A stretch of DNA of 64,000 nt from Flavobacteriaceae bacterium (GTDB lineage: Bacteria; Bacteroidota; Bacteroidia; Flavobacteriales; Flavobacteriaceae): assembly GCA_947483075.1 (NCBI GenBank), contig CANKLE010000002.1, positions 62,001 to 126,000 of the forward strand, in the 5' to 3' direction. The notes below the pieces were generated by a model. The model was not told where the DNA came from and searched no databases. It worked only from the letters and a program-made list of their open reading frames with translations. Below, piece after piece: positions 44,567 to 54,173 of the stretch. Position numbers and translations under genes: made by a program. Position 1 is the first letter of the stretch. Each line of letters opens with the position of its first letter.

Positions 44567-47350
44567 CTTGTTTTTTAAATAACTACCCGTAATTGATTTC
44601 GGATTTTTGGCCACTTCTTCGGGCGTACCCGTTGCCAATAAGTAGCCGCCTTGTTCTCCCCCAACAGGACCTAATTCAATGAGGTAATCGGCACATTTTA
44701 TCAAATCCAAATTGTGTTCAATCACTATGATCGAATGGCCTTTGTCAATTAACGCATCAAACGAAGCTTTGAGTTTGTTTATGTCGTGAAAATGCAAGCC
44801 GGTAGTGGGTTCGTCAAATACAAAAAGTGCCTTTTCTTTGGTGCTTCCCTTTACTAAAAAGGAGGCCAATTTAATGCGTTGTGCTTCTCCTCCCGACAGC
44901 GTTGACGAGGATTGCCCCAATTGCACATAGCCTAATCCGACGTCTTGCAAGGGTTGTAATTTTTGTACAATTTTAGTTTGTTTGTGGGTACTAAAGAACG
45001 CAATCGCTTCGTCAACCGTACTCGTTAAAATCGCATCAATGTTCTTGCCTTCAAATTGTACTTCGAGTACTTCTTTTTTGAATCGTTTGCCATTGCAGAT
45101 TTCACAAGGCAAATGCACATCAGCCATAAATACCATTTCTACGTTGATCACGCCTTCGCCTTTGCAGCTGTCACAGCGACCGCCATCTACATTAAAGGAA
45201 AAATGTTTGGCTTGAAAACCATTGAGTTTGGATCGTTTTTCTTTGGCAAACAAATCCCGGATGTCATCATAGGCTTTGATGTAGGTAACCGGATTCGATC
45301 GCGAACTGCGCCCAATGGGGTTTTGGTCTACGTATTCAATGTGATGTACCTTGTGGTAAAATCCTTGAATATCCGAATATTGGCCTGCTTTTTCGCCCAT
45401 ACCTTCAATCTTTTTTTGCAAGGCAGGAAATAATATTTTCTTGATTAGTGTACTTTTTCCACTGCCCGAAACGCCTGTAATCACGGTGAGTACCTCGAGC
45501 GGAAAGCGTACATCGATGTTTTTTAGGTTGTGTTCGCGCGCGCCAATAATATCTACATAGGCATTCCAACTGCGCCGTTTTTGGGGTACTTCTATGGCTA
45601 ACTTTCCGTTCAAATAGTGCGCAGTCAAGGAATCGGCTTGTAGGATTTCGGCAAAACTGCCTTGGGCCACCAATTGGCCGCCAAATGATCCGGCTTCTGG
45701 GCCAATGTCAATGATTTGGTCGGCGGCTTTCATGATGTCTTCGTCGTGTTCTACCACGATGACGGTATTGCCCAAATCACGTAGGGATAACAGCACTTTT
45801 ATGAGTTGTTCCGAATCTTTCGGGTGTAGACCAATACTGGGTTCGTCCAAAATATACATCGAACCTACCAAACTGCTGCCCAAGGAGGTAGCCAAGTTGA
45901 TGCGTTGGGATTCTCCGCCCGATAAGGTGGCTGAGTTTCGGTTGAGTGTTAAATAGGGGAGGCCTACATTTAGTAAAAACCGCAATCGGTTGGTGATTTC
46001 TACGAGTAATCGCTTGGAAACTTGGGTGTCGTAAATGCTTAATTGAAGGTCTTCAAAGAACGCCAACACTTGGTCTATGGGCATTTCGACCAAATCTACC
46101 AAGGTTTTGTCTTGTATTTTTACGTACAAGGCTTCTGGCCGCAAACGTTTGCCTTTGCAGGCGTGGCATTTGGTTTTGCCGCGGTAACGCGATAGCATTA
46201 CCCGATTTTGAATTTTATAATTTTTTACTTCGAGCTCTTTAAAAAAATCATGCAAGCCCTCAAAGTGACTGTTGCCATTCCAGATGAGTTCTCTCTGTTC
46301 GTTAGTCAGTTCAAAATAAGGCTTGTGAATAGGGAAGTCAAACGTGTAGGCAGAATTGACCAACTGGTCGCGGTACCAGCCCATGCTTTCGCCTCGCCAA
46401 GGATAAATGGCATTTTCGTAGATAGATAAGGCGGTATTGGGTACGACTAAGTCTTCGTCAATGCCAATGATGCTGCCGTATCCTTCGCAGACGGGGCAAG
46501 CGCCATAGGGATTATTGAAACTAAACAAATGCACGTTGGGCTCAATAAATTCGAGTCCATCCAATTCGAAGGCATTGTTGAATTGATGTTTGTTTTGCGT
46601 GAAAACTTCTTGCAAAACACAGGCTCCTTTTCCTTCAAAAAAAGCGGTTTGTACCGCATCGGCCAAGCGATTGTAAAAGCCTTCATCGTCTTTTACCACG
46701 ATTCGGTCAACGATTAAGTATAAATCAGCAAGTATAAAGGCAACTTCAGGCAGTTCATCCAAACGTAAGGTTTCCCCTTGGTATAAAATTCGGGCATAGC
46801 CTTGTTGCAGCAATACCTTGAGTTTGTCTTCTATTTTTCGGCCTTCTTCCAAGTGAATGGGCGCCAAAAGCAACCATTTACTTTCTAATTCGAATGCTTT
46901 TACCACAGCAATTACATCACCTACCGTATCTTTTTTTACTTCTTGCCCAGAAACTGGCGAATAGGTTTTTCCGATTCGGGCAAACAGTAATTTCAGGTAG
47001 TCGTAAATTTCGGTTGACGTTCCTACGGTGGAACGTGCGTTGGTGGTGTTTACTTTTTGTTCGATTGCAATTGCAGGCGAAATTCCTTTGATGTATTCTA
47101 CTTTGGGTTTATCTAATCGGCCTAAGAATTGACGAGCATACGAAGACAGACTCTCTACATAACGCCGTTGCCCTTCGGCATACAAAGTATCAAAGGCCAA
47201 AGAGGATTTTCCTGAACCAGAAAGGCCTGTAATCACCACTAATTTGTTGCGCGGAATAGCCACATCCAGGTTTTTCAAGTTGTGCACTTGTGCCCCTTTT
47301 ATTAGGATGTGTGTCTTGGGATTCGGTAGAGAATGATCGGCTGCTTTCAT
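44561..47350 (-). CDS. uvrA: UvrABC system protein A
   Basis: The damage-recognition ATPase of nucleotide excision repair. 929 aa, normal. Two ABC ATPase modules: [14 protein letters not shown] and [14 protein letters not shown] (Walker A); [12 protein letters not shown] and [12 protein letters not shown] (signature). Zinc modules are present: [11 protein letters not shown] with C-K-G-K later, and [13 protein letters not shown]...CEIC in the second module. The start [10 protein letters not shown] fits a slightly extended N-terminus before [19 protein letters not shown] -7 box lies at 47379-47386. Confidence 0.98.
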   Translation of the reverse strand: MKAADHSLPNPKTHILIKGAQVHNLKNLDVAIPRNKLVVITGLSGSGKSSLAFDTLYAEGQRRYVESLSSYARQFLGRLDKPKVEYIKGISPAIAIEQKVNTTNARSTVGTSTEIYDYLKLLFARIGKTYSPVSGQEVKKDTVGDVIAVVKAFELESKWLLLAPIHLEEGRKIEDKLKVLLQQGYARILYQGETLRLDELPEVAFILADLYLIVDRIVVKDDEGFYNRLADAVQTAFFEGKGACVLQEVFTQNKHQFNNAFELDGLEFIEPNVHLFSFNNPYGACPVCEGYGSIIGIDEDLVVPNTALSIYENAIYPWRGESMGWYRDQLVNSAYTFDFPIHKPYFELTNEQRELIWNGNSHFEGLHDFFKELEVKNYKIQNRVMLSRYRGKTKCHACKGKRLRPEALYVKIQDKTLVDLVEMPIDQVLAFFEDLQLSIYDTQVSKRLLVEITNRLRFLLNVGLPYLTLNRNSATLSGGESQRINLATSLGSSLVGSMYILDEPSIGLHPKDSEQLIKVLLSLRDLGNTVIVVEHDEDIMKAADQIIDIGPEAGSFGGQLVAQGSFAEILQADSLTAHYLNGKLAIEVPQKRRSWNAYVDIIGAREHNLKNIDVRFPLEVLTVITGVSGSGKSTLIKKILFPALQKKIEGMGEKAGQYSDIQGFYHKVHHIEYVDQNPIGRSSRSNPVTYIKAYDDIRDLFAKEKRSKLNGFQAKHFSFNVDGGRCDSCKGEGVINVEMVFMADVHLPCEICNGKRFKKEVLEVQFEGKNIDAILTSTVDEAIAFFSTHKQTKIVQKLQPLQDVGLGYVQLGQSSSTLSGGEAQRIKLASFLVKGSTKEKALFVFDEPTTGLHFHDINKLKASFDALIDKGHSIIVIEHNLDLIKCADYLIELGPVGGEQGGYLLATGTPEEVAKNPKSITGSYLKNKL

Positions 47351-47378
47351 GAAAAATTACCCTTTTGAACAAGGCAGG

Positions 47379-47386
47379 CAAATATA
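47379..47386 (-). promoter_or_regulatory. -7 box of uvrA
   Basis: Minus strand TATATTTG followed by CC, 29 bp upstream of the ATG. It is close to, but divergent from, the PUL promoter at 47444. Confidence 0.6.
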
Positions 47387-47443
47387 GAAAAAAGCACTAT
47401 TTATTAAGATAGATTATTACAGAGGATTCTAGTAAATAAACTT

Positions 47444-47461
47444 TTGTATAGTTTTTATATA
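47444..47461 (+). promoter_or_regulatory. PUL promoter element, site 1
   Basis: TTGTATAGTTTTTATATA, identical at 49086-49103. It starts 51 bp upstream of the -7 box at 47495. A probable activator-binding site. Confidence 0.75.
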
Positions 47462-47475
47462 CAACGCAATTCTGA

Positions 47476-47502
47476 TTGTGCAGTGCAGATGGTTTATATT
47501 TG
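47476..47502 (+). promoter_or_regulatory. Core promoter of the first secreted PUL protein
   Basis: TTG (47476-47478) as -33 and TATATTTG (47495-47502) as -7 box, 16 bp between; 20 bp from the box end to the ATG at 47523. Confidence 0.65.
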
Positions 47503-47522
47503 ATAAAACTAAATTAGAACTT

Positions 47523-48809
47523 ATGAAAAAAATTGTACAAATAAGCGTTTTCTTGGTATCGGCTTTTACTTGGGCGCAAAACGGTCCAATAACTTTTGAA
47601 CCGGGTGAACTAGGTGCTGCATGGGTCTGGAAAGTATTCGAAAACGGAACAAATTCCCCTTTAGAATTTGTAAGTAATCCGTCTACTACCGGAATAAACA
47701 CCTCGGCTACTGTTGCCAAAATGACCACACTTGCAGTTGGTGCTCCCTTTGCCGGTGTCGAAAATCAGCATCCAGGATCGCAACCGGTTCCGGGTCCGTC
47801 GGCCTTAGGCTCGTATGTGATTACAGCAAACAACTGCACGGTACGCATCCTAGTATATAAATCAGTGATTAGTGATGTGGGAATTAAATTTGCCTCGGCA
47901 ACCAATGCGTCTACGGGCGAAATTAAAGTGGCCAACACCCAAGTAAATCAATGGGAAGAGTTGGTTTTTGACTTTTCCAGTCGCATCGGAGAAACCAATG
48001 ACCAATTGATTATTTTCCCTGATTTCCAGGCGAGAACTTCAGATAATGTGTGTTATTTTGATCAAATCTCCTTTGGTCCAGAAATTATTAAACCCGAATT
48101 GCCTTTGGATTTTGAGGTAGCTGGTTTGGATTATAACTTCACCAATTTTGGAAACACCGATACTTCAGTAATTGGAAATCCATATCCATTGGGCATCAAT
48201 ACGTCGGCACATGCCGGAATTTTGATTAAGAACAATGGTCCAGAATGGTCTGGATCCTTTATTGAATTGGGATCAGCTATCAATTTTTCAGCTTCACAAA
48301 CCTTTAAAATGAAGGTATATGCACCCCAAGTAGGCAGTGTGGTTAAATTGAAATTAGAGAATTTAACAAACGCCGCATTTAATGTCGAAGTAGATGCAAC
48401 CACTACAGTGGCTAACGATTGGCAGGAATTATCCTTTACTTTTCCTGGCATCAATTCGGCTAATAACTACAAAAGAGTGGTTGTGTTTTTCAATTTTGGG
48501 GTAATCGGAACGGGCGAATATTATTTGTTTGATGATATTCGATTGGATTTGCCATTTAGTACGGCAACCAATGAAATGCCATCCCTTGTGGTTTCTCCTA
48601 ATCCTGCAACTGATCAAATAAACATTAACATGAGCAGTCCGATGCAAAAAATAACGATCTATTCTTCACTTGGTCAAGTAGTGCAGGAAGAATTTGTTTC
48701 AAGTACACAGGCTTCACTTTCGATTGCAAACCTAAACAACGGACTATATGTTTTGGTTGTTCAAACACAAGATGGTAAAAGCAGTTCTTCTAAGTTAATT
48801 AAGGGTTAA
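47523..48809 (+). CDS. T9SS-secreted protein with two CBM-like beta-sandwich domains
   Basis: 428 aa. Signal peptide to about residue 18 (ending WAQ). Two copies of a ~150-aa jelly-roll-like domain (about 22-190 and 195-350), each closing with a Y-(F/L)-FD(D/Q)I strand. The second copy aligns with the domains of the surface lipoprotein at 58786 (FTNFGNTDTSVIGNPYP versus FTNFGNASSSVVANPF; KMKVYAPQVGSVVKLKLEN versus KMKVYSPQAGIVIKMKVEN). A type A T9SS sorting domain ends the chain (SPNPATDQINI, IYSSLGQVV, NGLYVLVVQTQDGKSSSSKLIKG in part). No catalytic motif. Likely a secreted glucan-binding protein. Confidence 0.88.
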   Translation: MKKIVQISVFLVSAFTWAQNGPITFEPGELGAAWVWKVFENGTNSPLEFVSNPSTTGINTSATVAKMTTLAVGAPFAGVENQHPGSQPVPGPSALGSYVITANNCTVRILVYKSVISDVGIKFASATNASTGEIKVANTQVNQWEELVFDFSSRIGETNDQLIIFPDFQARTSDNVCYFDQISFGPEIIKPELPLDFEVAGLDYNFTNFGNTDTSVIGNPYPLGINTSAHAGILIKNNGPEWSGSFIELGSAINFSASQTFKMKVYAPQVGSVVKLKLENLTNAAFNVEVDATTTVANDWQELSFTFPGINSANNYKRVVVFFNFGVIGTGEYYLFDDIRLDLPFSTATNEMPSLVVSPNPATDQININMSSPMQKITIYSSLGQVVQEEFVSSTQASLSIANLNNGLYVLVVQTQDGKSSSSKLIKG

Positions 48810-48832
48810 ATATTAATTTTATAGAAGTCAAG

Positions 48833-48863
48833 AAAAGCACGTTTGTTTAACGTGCTTTTTTGT
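48833..48863 (+). terminator. Terminator of the first secreted PUL gene
   Basis: AAAAGCACGTT (48833-48843) pairs with AACGTGCTTTT (48849-48859), followed by T residues. The stem core AGCACG recurs in the terminator at 51076. Confidence 0.92.
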
Positions 48864-48957
48864 TTTATAGATTTCTTCTATCTATAAACAAAATTAATAA
48901 ACACACAGCTAACTCTTGTATAGCTTGCACGGCACGAAAACGAAATAGTGTACTACA

Positions 48958-48970
48958 TCACTACCACAAC
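48958..48970 (+). promoter_or_regulatory. CACTACCACAACA motif, copy 1
   Basis: Identical 13-mer at 53985-53997. Its ACCACAACA core occurs on the opposite strand at 54135-54143. It lies about 180 bp upstream of the -7 box at 49137. Confidence 0.6.
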
Positions 48971-49085
48971 ATAATATTTGATTAAGCGCCAATCATTAAA
49001 TATCAAACAGCTGTTAAATATTGTTTATCTATATGAAATTCAATATGTTTTGACTTATTTTGCTGGGAAGTTCTGCAAATGAAAG

Positions 49086-49103
49086 TTGTATAGTTTTTAT
49101 ATA
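49086..49103 (+). promoter_or_regulatory. PUL promoter element, site 2
   Basis: TTGTATAGTTTTTATATA, identical to site 1, starting 51 bp before the -7 box at 49137. Confidence 0.75.
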
Positions 49104-49136
49104 GCTCTGCTTACTACATCGTTTGCATTCCTGTTG

Positions 49137-49144
49137 TACATTTG
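49137..49144 (+). promoter_or_regulatory. -7 box of the second secreted PUL protein
   Basis: TACATTTG followed by AA; 30 bp from its start to the ATG. Confidence 0.65.
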
Positions 49145-49166
49145 AACAAATCAAAAATTTAATAAG

Positions 49167-51050
49167 ATGAAAAAAACTTTACAATTAGTTGCTATTTTGT
49201 TTTGCTCCTTCGCGGGAATTCAAAACGGAATTGCTCAAAATTCAGTTTCTGTAAACGGAGCTGATTTGTGGACTGGCTATGCCAATGTCTTTTTAACTGA
49301 TGGAACAACGTTTCAGTTTGGAAGTGGTTGGGGATTGGCCGATATGAAATCGGTAGTTAATGCAGGTGCCAACACGGTTACTTTGTATCCAAACTACAAC
49401 ACCTACAATGCCGCTGATCCGTATTGGTCAAATGGCGCTGTTGGAAACAAAATATTTGAAGGAAATACCTTTGTCGAAAACAATTCATTTGCAGGTCAAG
49501 TGCTAACTTTTACGGGTAACGTAACAAGCAACACCTTAAACTCTGCCTATACAGCGGTTGCCTTTATTAAAGGATTAAATCCTGCAACTGGCTATTCTAC
49601 TGATGTATTTGTTTCTGCCCCTTTAGTGGCCGGTCAAGCTTTTAGTATCACTACTGACACTGCTATTCCTGCAGGATTAGTGGTACAATATGGTTTTACC
49701 ATCAAAGGTTTGAATGCTAATCCAGCGCAAGAAGCTGCCTTAGGTAATGTAGTAGTAGCAGGAAATGCAGTAACTCCTCAGGAGCCACTTACTGCTGCAC
49801 CAACACCTACACGCCCAGCTGCCAATGTAGTTTCGATGTTTAGTAATGCCTACACCAACGTAACCGTAGATACTTGGAGAACCGATTGGTCTAACGCTAC
49901 CTTAACAGATTTGCAAATTGCAGGAAACGATACCAAAAAATATTCTGCTTTGAGCTTTGTAGGAGTTGAGGCTACTTCAAGCCCAATTAATGCAACTGCA
50001 ATGACTACTTTTCACGTAGATGCTTGGACGGCTAACATGACTGCTTTCCGTGTGAAATTGGTTGATTTTGGTGCTGATGGAGCTTTTGCTGGAGGCGACG
50101 ACGTAGAACACGAAATTACTTTTGTGCCTACTCAAAATGCTTGGAACAGTTACGATATTCCATTGGCTGATTTTGGAGGATTAATTACAAGAGGCCACAT
50201 CGCTCAATTAATTTTCTCAGGTTTGCCTGATGCTGCCGGTGTTGTTTATATCGACAACGTATATTTTCACAATGTACCAACAACAAATCCAAATGAACCA
50301 ATGACGGCTGCACCAACGCCAACTCATCCGGCTGCTTCTGTGATTTCTATGTTTAGCAATGCCTACACCAATGTAGCAGTTGATACTTGGAGAACCGTTT
50401 GGTCTTCGGCTAACTTAACTGACTTGCAAATTGCAGGGAATGACACTAAAAAATATTCTGCGTTAAATTTTGTGGGTGTTGAAACAGTAAACAGCCAGAT
50501 TAACGCCACCAACATGCAATATTTCCACGTGGATGCTTGGACACCAAACATGACAACTTTCCGTGTGAAATTGGTTGATTTTGGAGCGAATGGAATTTAC
50601 CAAGGAACACCTAATGATGATGTGGAATACGAATTGTCATTTACACCTGTATTGAACGCTTGGAACAGCTACGATATTCCGTTGTCAGATTTCACAGGAT
50701 TGACTACACGTTCTCATATTGCCCAATTGATTTTCTCCGGAAATCCAGCTGGTGCAGGAACTGTTTTTATTGATAATGTGTATTTTAGAAATGCTGTTTT
50801 TGCTTCAACTACTTTTGATTTAGCTCAGGTGAACATGTTCCCTAATCCTTCGTCAGATCTAGTGACTATTTCTGCTGCTAAAACAATGGATACAATTGCT
50901 ATTTATTCTATAGTAGGTCAAGAAATCAAACAAATTCACCCAAATACTGCTTCTGCAACAGTTGATGTAGCTGATTTACAAGCCGGTATTTATGTGGTAA
51001 AAGTAACTACTGATGGAGTAACAGCTACTTCAAGATTAGTTAAAAAATAA
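49167..51050 (+). CDS. T9SS-secreted protein with a duplicated CBM-like domain
   Basis: 627 aa. Signal peptide about 1-23 (ending GIAQ). An N-terminal beta-rich domain of unknown type (about 24-200, SVNGADLWTGYANVFL). Then two ~170-aa repeats (about 206-375 and 377-548) that share TAAPTPT, SMFSNAYTNV, DLQIAGNDTKKYSAL and IAQLIFSG; the second looks like a recent duplicate. The final ~70 residues are a type A T9SS domain (NMFPNPSSDLVTISA, AIYSIVGQEIK, LQAGIYVVKVTTDG). Repeats of this kind often occur beside GH16 modules in flavobacteria. No catalytic motif; likely a secreted beta-glucan-binding protein. Confidence 0.88.
   Translation: MKKTLQLVAILFCSFAGIQNGIAQNSVSVNGADLWTGYANVFLTDGTTFQFGSGWGLADMKSVVNAGANTVTLYPNYNTYNAADPYWSNGAVGNKIFEGNTFVENNSFAGQVLTFTGNVTSNTLNSAYTAVAFIKGLNPATGYSTDVFVSAPLVAGQAFSITTDTAIPAGLVVQYGFTIKGLNANPAQEAALGNVVVAGNAVTPQEPLTAAPTPTRPAANVVSMFSNAYTNVTVDTWRTDWSNATLTDLQIAGNDTKKYSALSFVGVEATSSPINATAMTTFHVDAWTANMTAFRVKLVDFGADGAFAGGDDVEHEITFVPTQNAWNSYDIPLADFGGLITRGHIAQLIFSGLPDAAGVVYIDNVYFHNVPTTNPNEPMTAAPTPTHPAASVISMFSNAYTNVAVDTWRTVWSSANLTDLQIAGNDTKKYSALNFVGVETVNSQINATNMQYFHVDAWTPNMTTFRVKLVDFGANGIYQGTPNDDVEYELSFTPVLNAWNSYDIPLSDFTGLTTRSHIAQLIFSGNPAGAGTVFIDNVYFRNAVFASTTFDLAQVNMFPNPSSDLVTISAAKTMDTIAIYSIVGQEIKQIHPNTASATVDVADLQAGIYVVKVTTDGVTATSRLVKK
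49782..50800 (+). repeat. Tandem duplication of a CBM-like domain inside the gene
   Basis: Codons 206-375 and 377-548 (49782-50291 and 50295-50810) encode closely similar domains; the first ~60 residues differ at about ten positions. Confidence 0.85.
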
Positions 51051-51075
51051 GAATACAATTCAAAGAGTTAGAATT

Positions 51076-51109
51076 AAAAAAGCACGTTTGAACAGAGCGT
51101 GCTTTTTTA
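51076..51109 (+). terminator. Terminator of the second secreted PUL gene
   Basis: AAAAAAGCACG pairs with CGTGCTTTTTT (51098-51108 region) around a TTTGAACAGAG loop. Separates this gene from the regulator gene. Confidence 0.9.
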
Positions 51110-51145
51110 TCTACTCACCAAATCGGGAAGTACAAATAAAATAGG

Positions 51146-53965
51146 ATGAAAGTAACGTTTAGTCATAATTTAATAGCATTGCTGTTGATATTCGGCATCA
51201 ACATTCCTGGATTTTCGCAGGAATTGCCGCCTATTGTAAAGTACAGCCCTACCAATTACAATGCAGGAAATCAAAACTGGATGATGTCGCAAGATGCCAA
51301 CCATTTTTTGTTTTTCGCCAACAACGAAGGCTTGCTAGAGTTTAATGGATCGAACTGGACCTTGTATCCCACGCCCAATGAAACCATTATGCGTTCGGTA
51401 AAAGTAATAGACAATAAAATCTACACCGGCTGTTATATGGAATTTGGCTATTGGAAACGCCAAGCCAACGGACGTTTGCTCTATACTTCCTTGAGTCAAA
51501 AAATCAAAACTAAAATACTTGATGATGAACAATTTTGGAACATCATCAACGTAGACCAATATGTGTTATTTCAGTCGTTGAACCGCATTTATATCTACGA
51601 CACCAAAACGGGTCACTTCAAAATAGTGAGCAGTAAATCTATTATTACCAAAGCCTTCAAAACCAATTCTGCGGTATATTTTCAGTCGATGAATGAGGGT
51701 TTATTTGAAATTGAAAATGGCAAATCCAAATTGATTTCAAATAATCCTATTATTCAGCACAATAAAATAAGCAATGTCATTGCCACCGATTACGGCCTAT
51801 TGATTTTAACCCAAGTAAATGGATTTTACAAATTAATTGGAACGTCGCTCACCAAATACCAGACCGAAGCTGATGCCCAGTTTGCGGCCAATAGCATTTA
51901 TTGTAGCCAACAATTATCCGACGGAAATTTTGCCATCGGCACCGTATCAAATGGAATTTATATATTGAGCAGCGCAGGAAAAATTCGCTACCACATTACC
52001 CAAAACAGAGGTTTGAGCAACAATACGGCCTTGTCTATGTTTGAAGATGCCGATAAGAATTTATGGATTGGCTTAGACAACGGAATCAATTGCATCAATT
52101 TGCAATCTCCGGTTAAGAGTTTCTCTGACGATACTGGAATTTTAGGCACCGTATATACTTCCAAATTGTTTCAAGGCAAATTGTACATCGGAACCAACCA
52201 AGGCTTGTTTTGTAAAAATTACAATTCTAATGAACAGTTTCAGTTTGTTCCCGGAACAAAAGGGCAGGTATGGTCTTTGTTTGATTTTGATGGCACCTTA
52301 TTTTGCGGGCACGATTCAGGAACCTTTGTGGTAAATGGGAATTCGGCCCACATGATATTTTCGCAATCGGGAACCTGGAAGTTTGAACCCCTTCAAGGCA
52401 CGAAATCAATTTTGTTGCAAGGCAATTATTACGGGGTATCGGTGTTGCAAAAAATCAACAACCAATGGGTTTTTCGCAATAAGATTGCGGGCTTTGATTA
52501 CTCGGCAAAGTATTTTGAATTGACACCCAATTTAGAAGTCTATATCAGCCACGAATACAAAGGTGTATTTCGTTTGCAGTTGGATAAATACTTACAGAAA
52601 GCCACTGCTTTTTATACCTATTCAAGCCCCTCTAAAGGAAAAAATGCGTGCTTAACCCAGTTCAATAATGCCATTTACTACGCCTACAAAGACGGTATTT
52701 TTAAACTCAATCTCAAGACTAAACAATTTGAAAAAGACAAGCAATTGAGTGCAGTTTTCGAAAAAGACGAATTTACCTCTGGCAATATGATTGTCGATCA
52801 ATCTAATAAAATTTGGTTGTTTTCTAAAAATTACATCCATTATTTCACGCTCAATAAATTGAGTTATAACCTCAAACAAAATGCCATTCCAATCCCGTCT
52901 TCGCTTACCAATTCGATGTCGGGCTATGAGAACATCTCGCAATTGTATAATTCAGTCTATTTGATTGGCACCACCGATGGGTATTATACAATCAATATCA
53001 ATGATCTGAGCTTTAAAAATTACAGTGTTTCGATTGCCAATGTTGCGATCAATCAACTCAACGAAAACAGCATCAATTGCTCTATTGTAGACGAAGGAGA
53101 TTTTAACGCCAAAGAAAATAACATCACTTTTACCTATACCGTTCCCGAATACAACAAATACATCAACGCCGAATACCAGTATTCTTTAGAAGGTATTCAG
53201 GATGAATGGAGCGAGTGGAGCGCCAAACCAACAGTCAATTTTAAGAATTTAGCCCCTGGTGATTATGTGTTTCGCGTGCGTGCTAAGATTGCCAATTCTT
53301 CTCCCGACAACATTGCTGAATACAAATTTTCTGTAGCCAAACCCTGGTATGCCACAAATTTGGCAGTTATTTTGTATTTACTGATTGCCCTTATTATCGC
53401 GCATTTCATCAACCGGGCTTATCAAAAGTATTACCAGCAACAACATGCGAAACTCATCGAAGAAAACAATTTGTTGCTCGAAATTAAAGAATTAGAAAAC
53501 GAACAACAACTCATGAAGTTGCGCAACGAACAGCTTTCGCAAGACGTAGACACCAAGAGCAGAGAATTGGCAGTTTCTACCATGAGTTTAATCAAGAAAA
53601 ACGAATTGTTGGCGGTGATCAAAGAAGATTTGAAAAAAACCTCTGAAGATGGCAGCCGTACTGTAAAATCGGTGATTTCGACCATTACCAAAAACATCTC
53701 AGAAGAAGATACCTGGAATGTATTTAAAGAAGCTTTTGATACGGCTGACAAGGACTTTTTGAAAAAAGTAAAGCAAGCCCATTCCTCTCTCACGCCAAAT
53801 GATTTGCGTTTATGCGCGTATTTACGTCTGAATTTATCTTCGAAAGAAATTGCTCCTTTGTTGAATATATCCGTGCGAAGCATAGAGATTAAACGATATC
53901 GTTTGCGTAAAAAGATGGAGTTGCCGCACGAACAAGGCTTGGTAGAATACATCTTGTCTATTTAA
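51146..53965 (+). CDS. SusR-like membrane-spanning transcriptional regulator
   Basis: 939 aa, a one-component sensor. Signal or anchor at about 8-25. Residues about 25-630 are repeated beta-propeller blades (LLEFNGSNWTLYP, DADKNLWIGLDNGINCI). A Y_Y_Y domain follows (about 640-735, FTYTVPEYNKYINAEYQY and GDYVFRVRAK). One transmembrane helix (about 743-765, LAVILYLLIALIIAHFI) and a coiled coil (about 770-820) lead to a LuxR-type HTH (about 880-939, LTPNDLRLCAYL, SSKEIAPLLNISVRSIEIKRY). There is no histidine kinase domain. B. thetaiotaomicron SusR has this layout. It probably senses a beta-glucan fragment in the periplasm and activates the PUL promoters. Confidence 0.92.
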   Translation: MKVTFSHNLIALLLIFGINIPGFSQELPPIVKYSPTNYNAGNQNWMMSQDANHFLFFANNEGLLEFNGSNWTLYPTPNETIMRSVKVIDNKIYTGCYMEFGYWKRQANGRLLYTSLSQKIKTKILDDEQFWNIINVDQYVLFQSLNRIYIYDTKTGHFKIVSSKSIITKAFKTNSAVYFQSMNEGLFEIENGKSKLISNNPIIQHNKISNVIATDYGLLILTQVNGFYKLIGTSLTKYQTEADAQFAANSIYCSQQLSDGNFAIGTVSNGIYILSSAGKIRYHITQNRGLSNNTALSMFEDADKNLWIGLDNGINCINLQSPVKSFSDDTGILGTVYTSKLFQGKLYIGTNQGLFCKNYNSNEQFQFVPGTKGQVWSLFDFDGTLFCGHDSGTFVVNGNSAHMIFSQSGTWKFEPLQGTKSILLQGNYYGVSVLQKINNQWVFRNKIAGFDYSAKYFELTPNLEVYISHEYKGVFRLQLDKYLQKATAFYTYSSPSKGKNACLTQFNNAIYYAYKDGIFKLNLKTKQFEKDKQLSAVFEKDEFTSGNMIVDQSNKIWLFSKNYIHYFTLNKLSYNLKQNAIPIPSSLTNSMSGYENISQLYNSVYLIGTTDGYYTININDLSFKNYSVSIANVAINQLNENSINCSIVDEGDFNAKENNITFTYTVPEYNKYINAEYQYSLEGIQDEWSEWSAKPTVNFKNLAPGDYVFRVRAKIANSSPDNIAEYKFSVAKPWYATNLAVILYLLIALIIAHFINRAYQKYYQQQHAKLIEENNLLLEIKELENEQQLMKLRNEQLSQDVDTKSRELAVSTMSLIKKNELLAVIKEDLKKTSEDGSRTVKSVISTITKNISEEDTWNVFKEAFDTADKDFLKKVKQAHSSLTPNDLRLCAYLRLNLSSKEIAPLLNISVRSIEIKRYRLRKKMELPHEQGLVEYILSI

Positions 53966-53977
53966 TTTAGCTCATTA

Positions 53978-53997
53978 AACTATACACTACCACAACA
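53978..53997. promoter_or_regulatory. AACTATAC plus CACTACCACAACA motifs upstream of susC
   Basis: AACTATAC (53978-53985) is the reverse complement of GTATAGTT of the 18-bp element; it overlaps the second copy of the 13-mer (53985-53997). About 190 bp upstream of the susC -7 box. Confidence 0.6.
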
Positions 53998-54122
53998 AAA
54001 TTGAATTACTAAACGAGTCGTCCTACAATAAAATAATTGCGCAAATAACTAGCAACCTATGTATATAAAGAGATTAACGTGAATAGCACTAGGATGATGG
54101 TTCATTATTAAAAAAAAGAAGG

Positions 54123-54143
54123 TTGTATGTTTTTTGTTGTGGT
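54123..54143 (+). promoter_or_regulatory. PUL promoter element, site 3 (variant), with an inverted ACCACAACA core
   Basis: TTGTATGTTTTTTGTTGT, a diverged copy of sites 1 and 2. TGTTGTGGT (54135-54143) is the reverse complement of ACCACAACA. It starts 51 bp before the -7 box at 54174, the same distance as in sites 1 and 2. Confidence 0.65.
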
Positions 54144-54173
54144 TGCAAATCAAGATCAGACACTAAACTATAC

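Larger units (their letters stand above)
48810..49166. other. 357-bp regulatory gap between two secreted PUL genes
   Basis: Holds the terminator at 48833-48863, TTGTATAGCTT at 48915-48925, CACTACCACAACA at 48958-48970, the 18-bp element at 49086-49103 and the -7 box at 49137. No coding frame. Confidence 0.75.
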
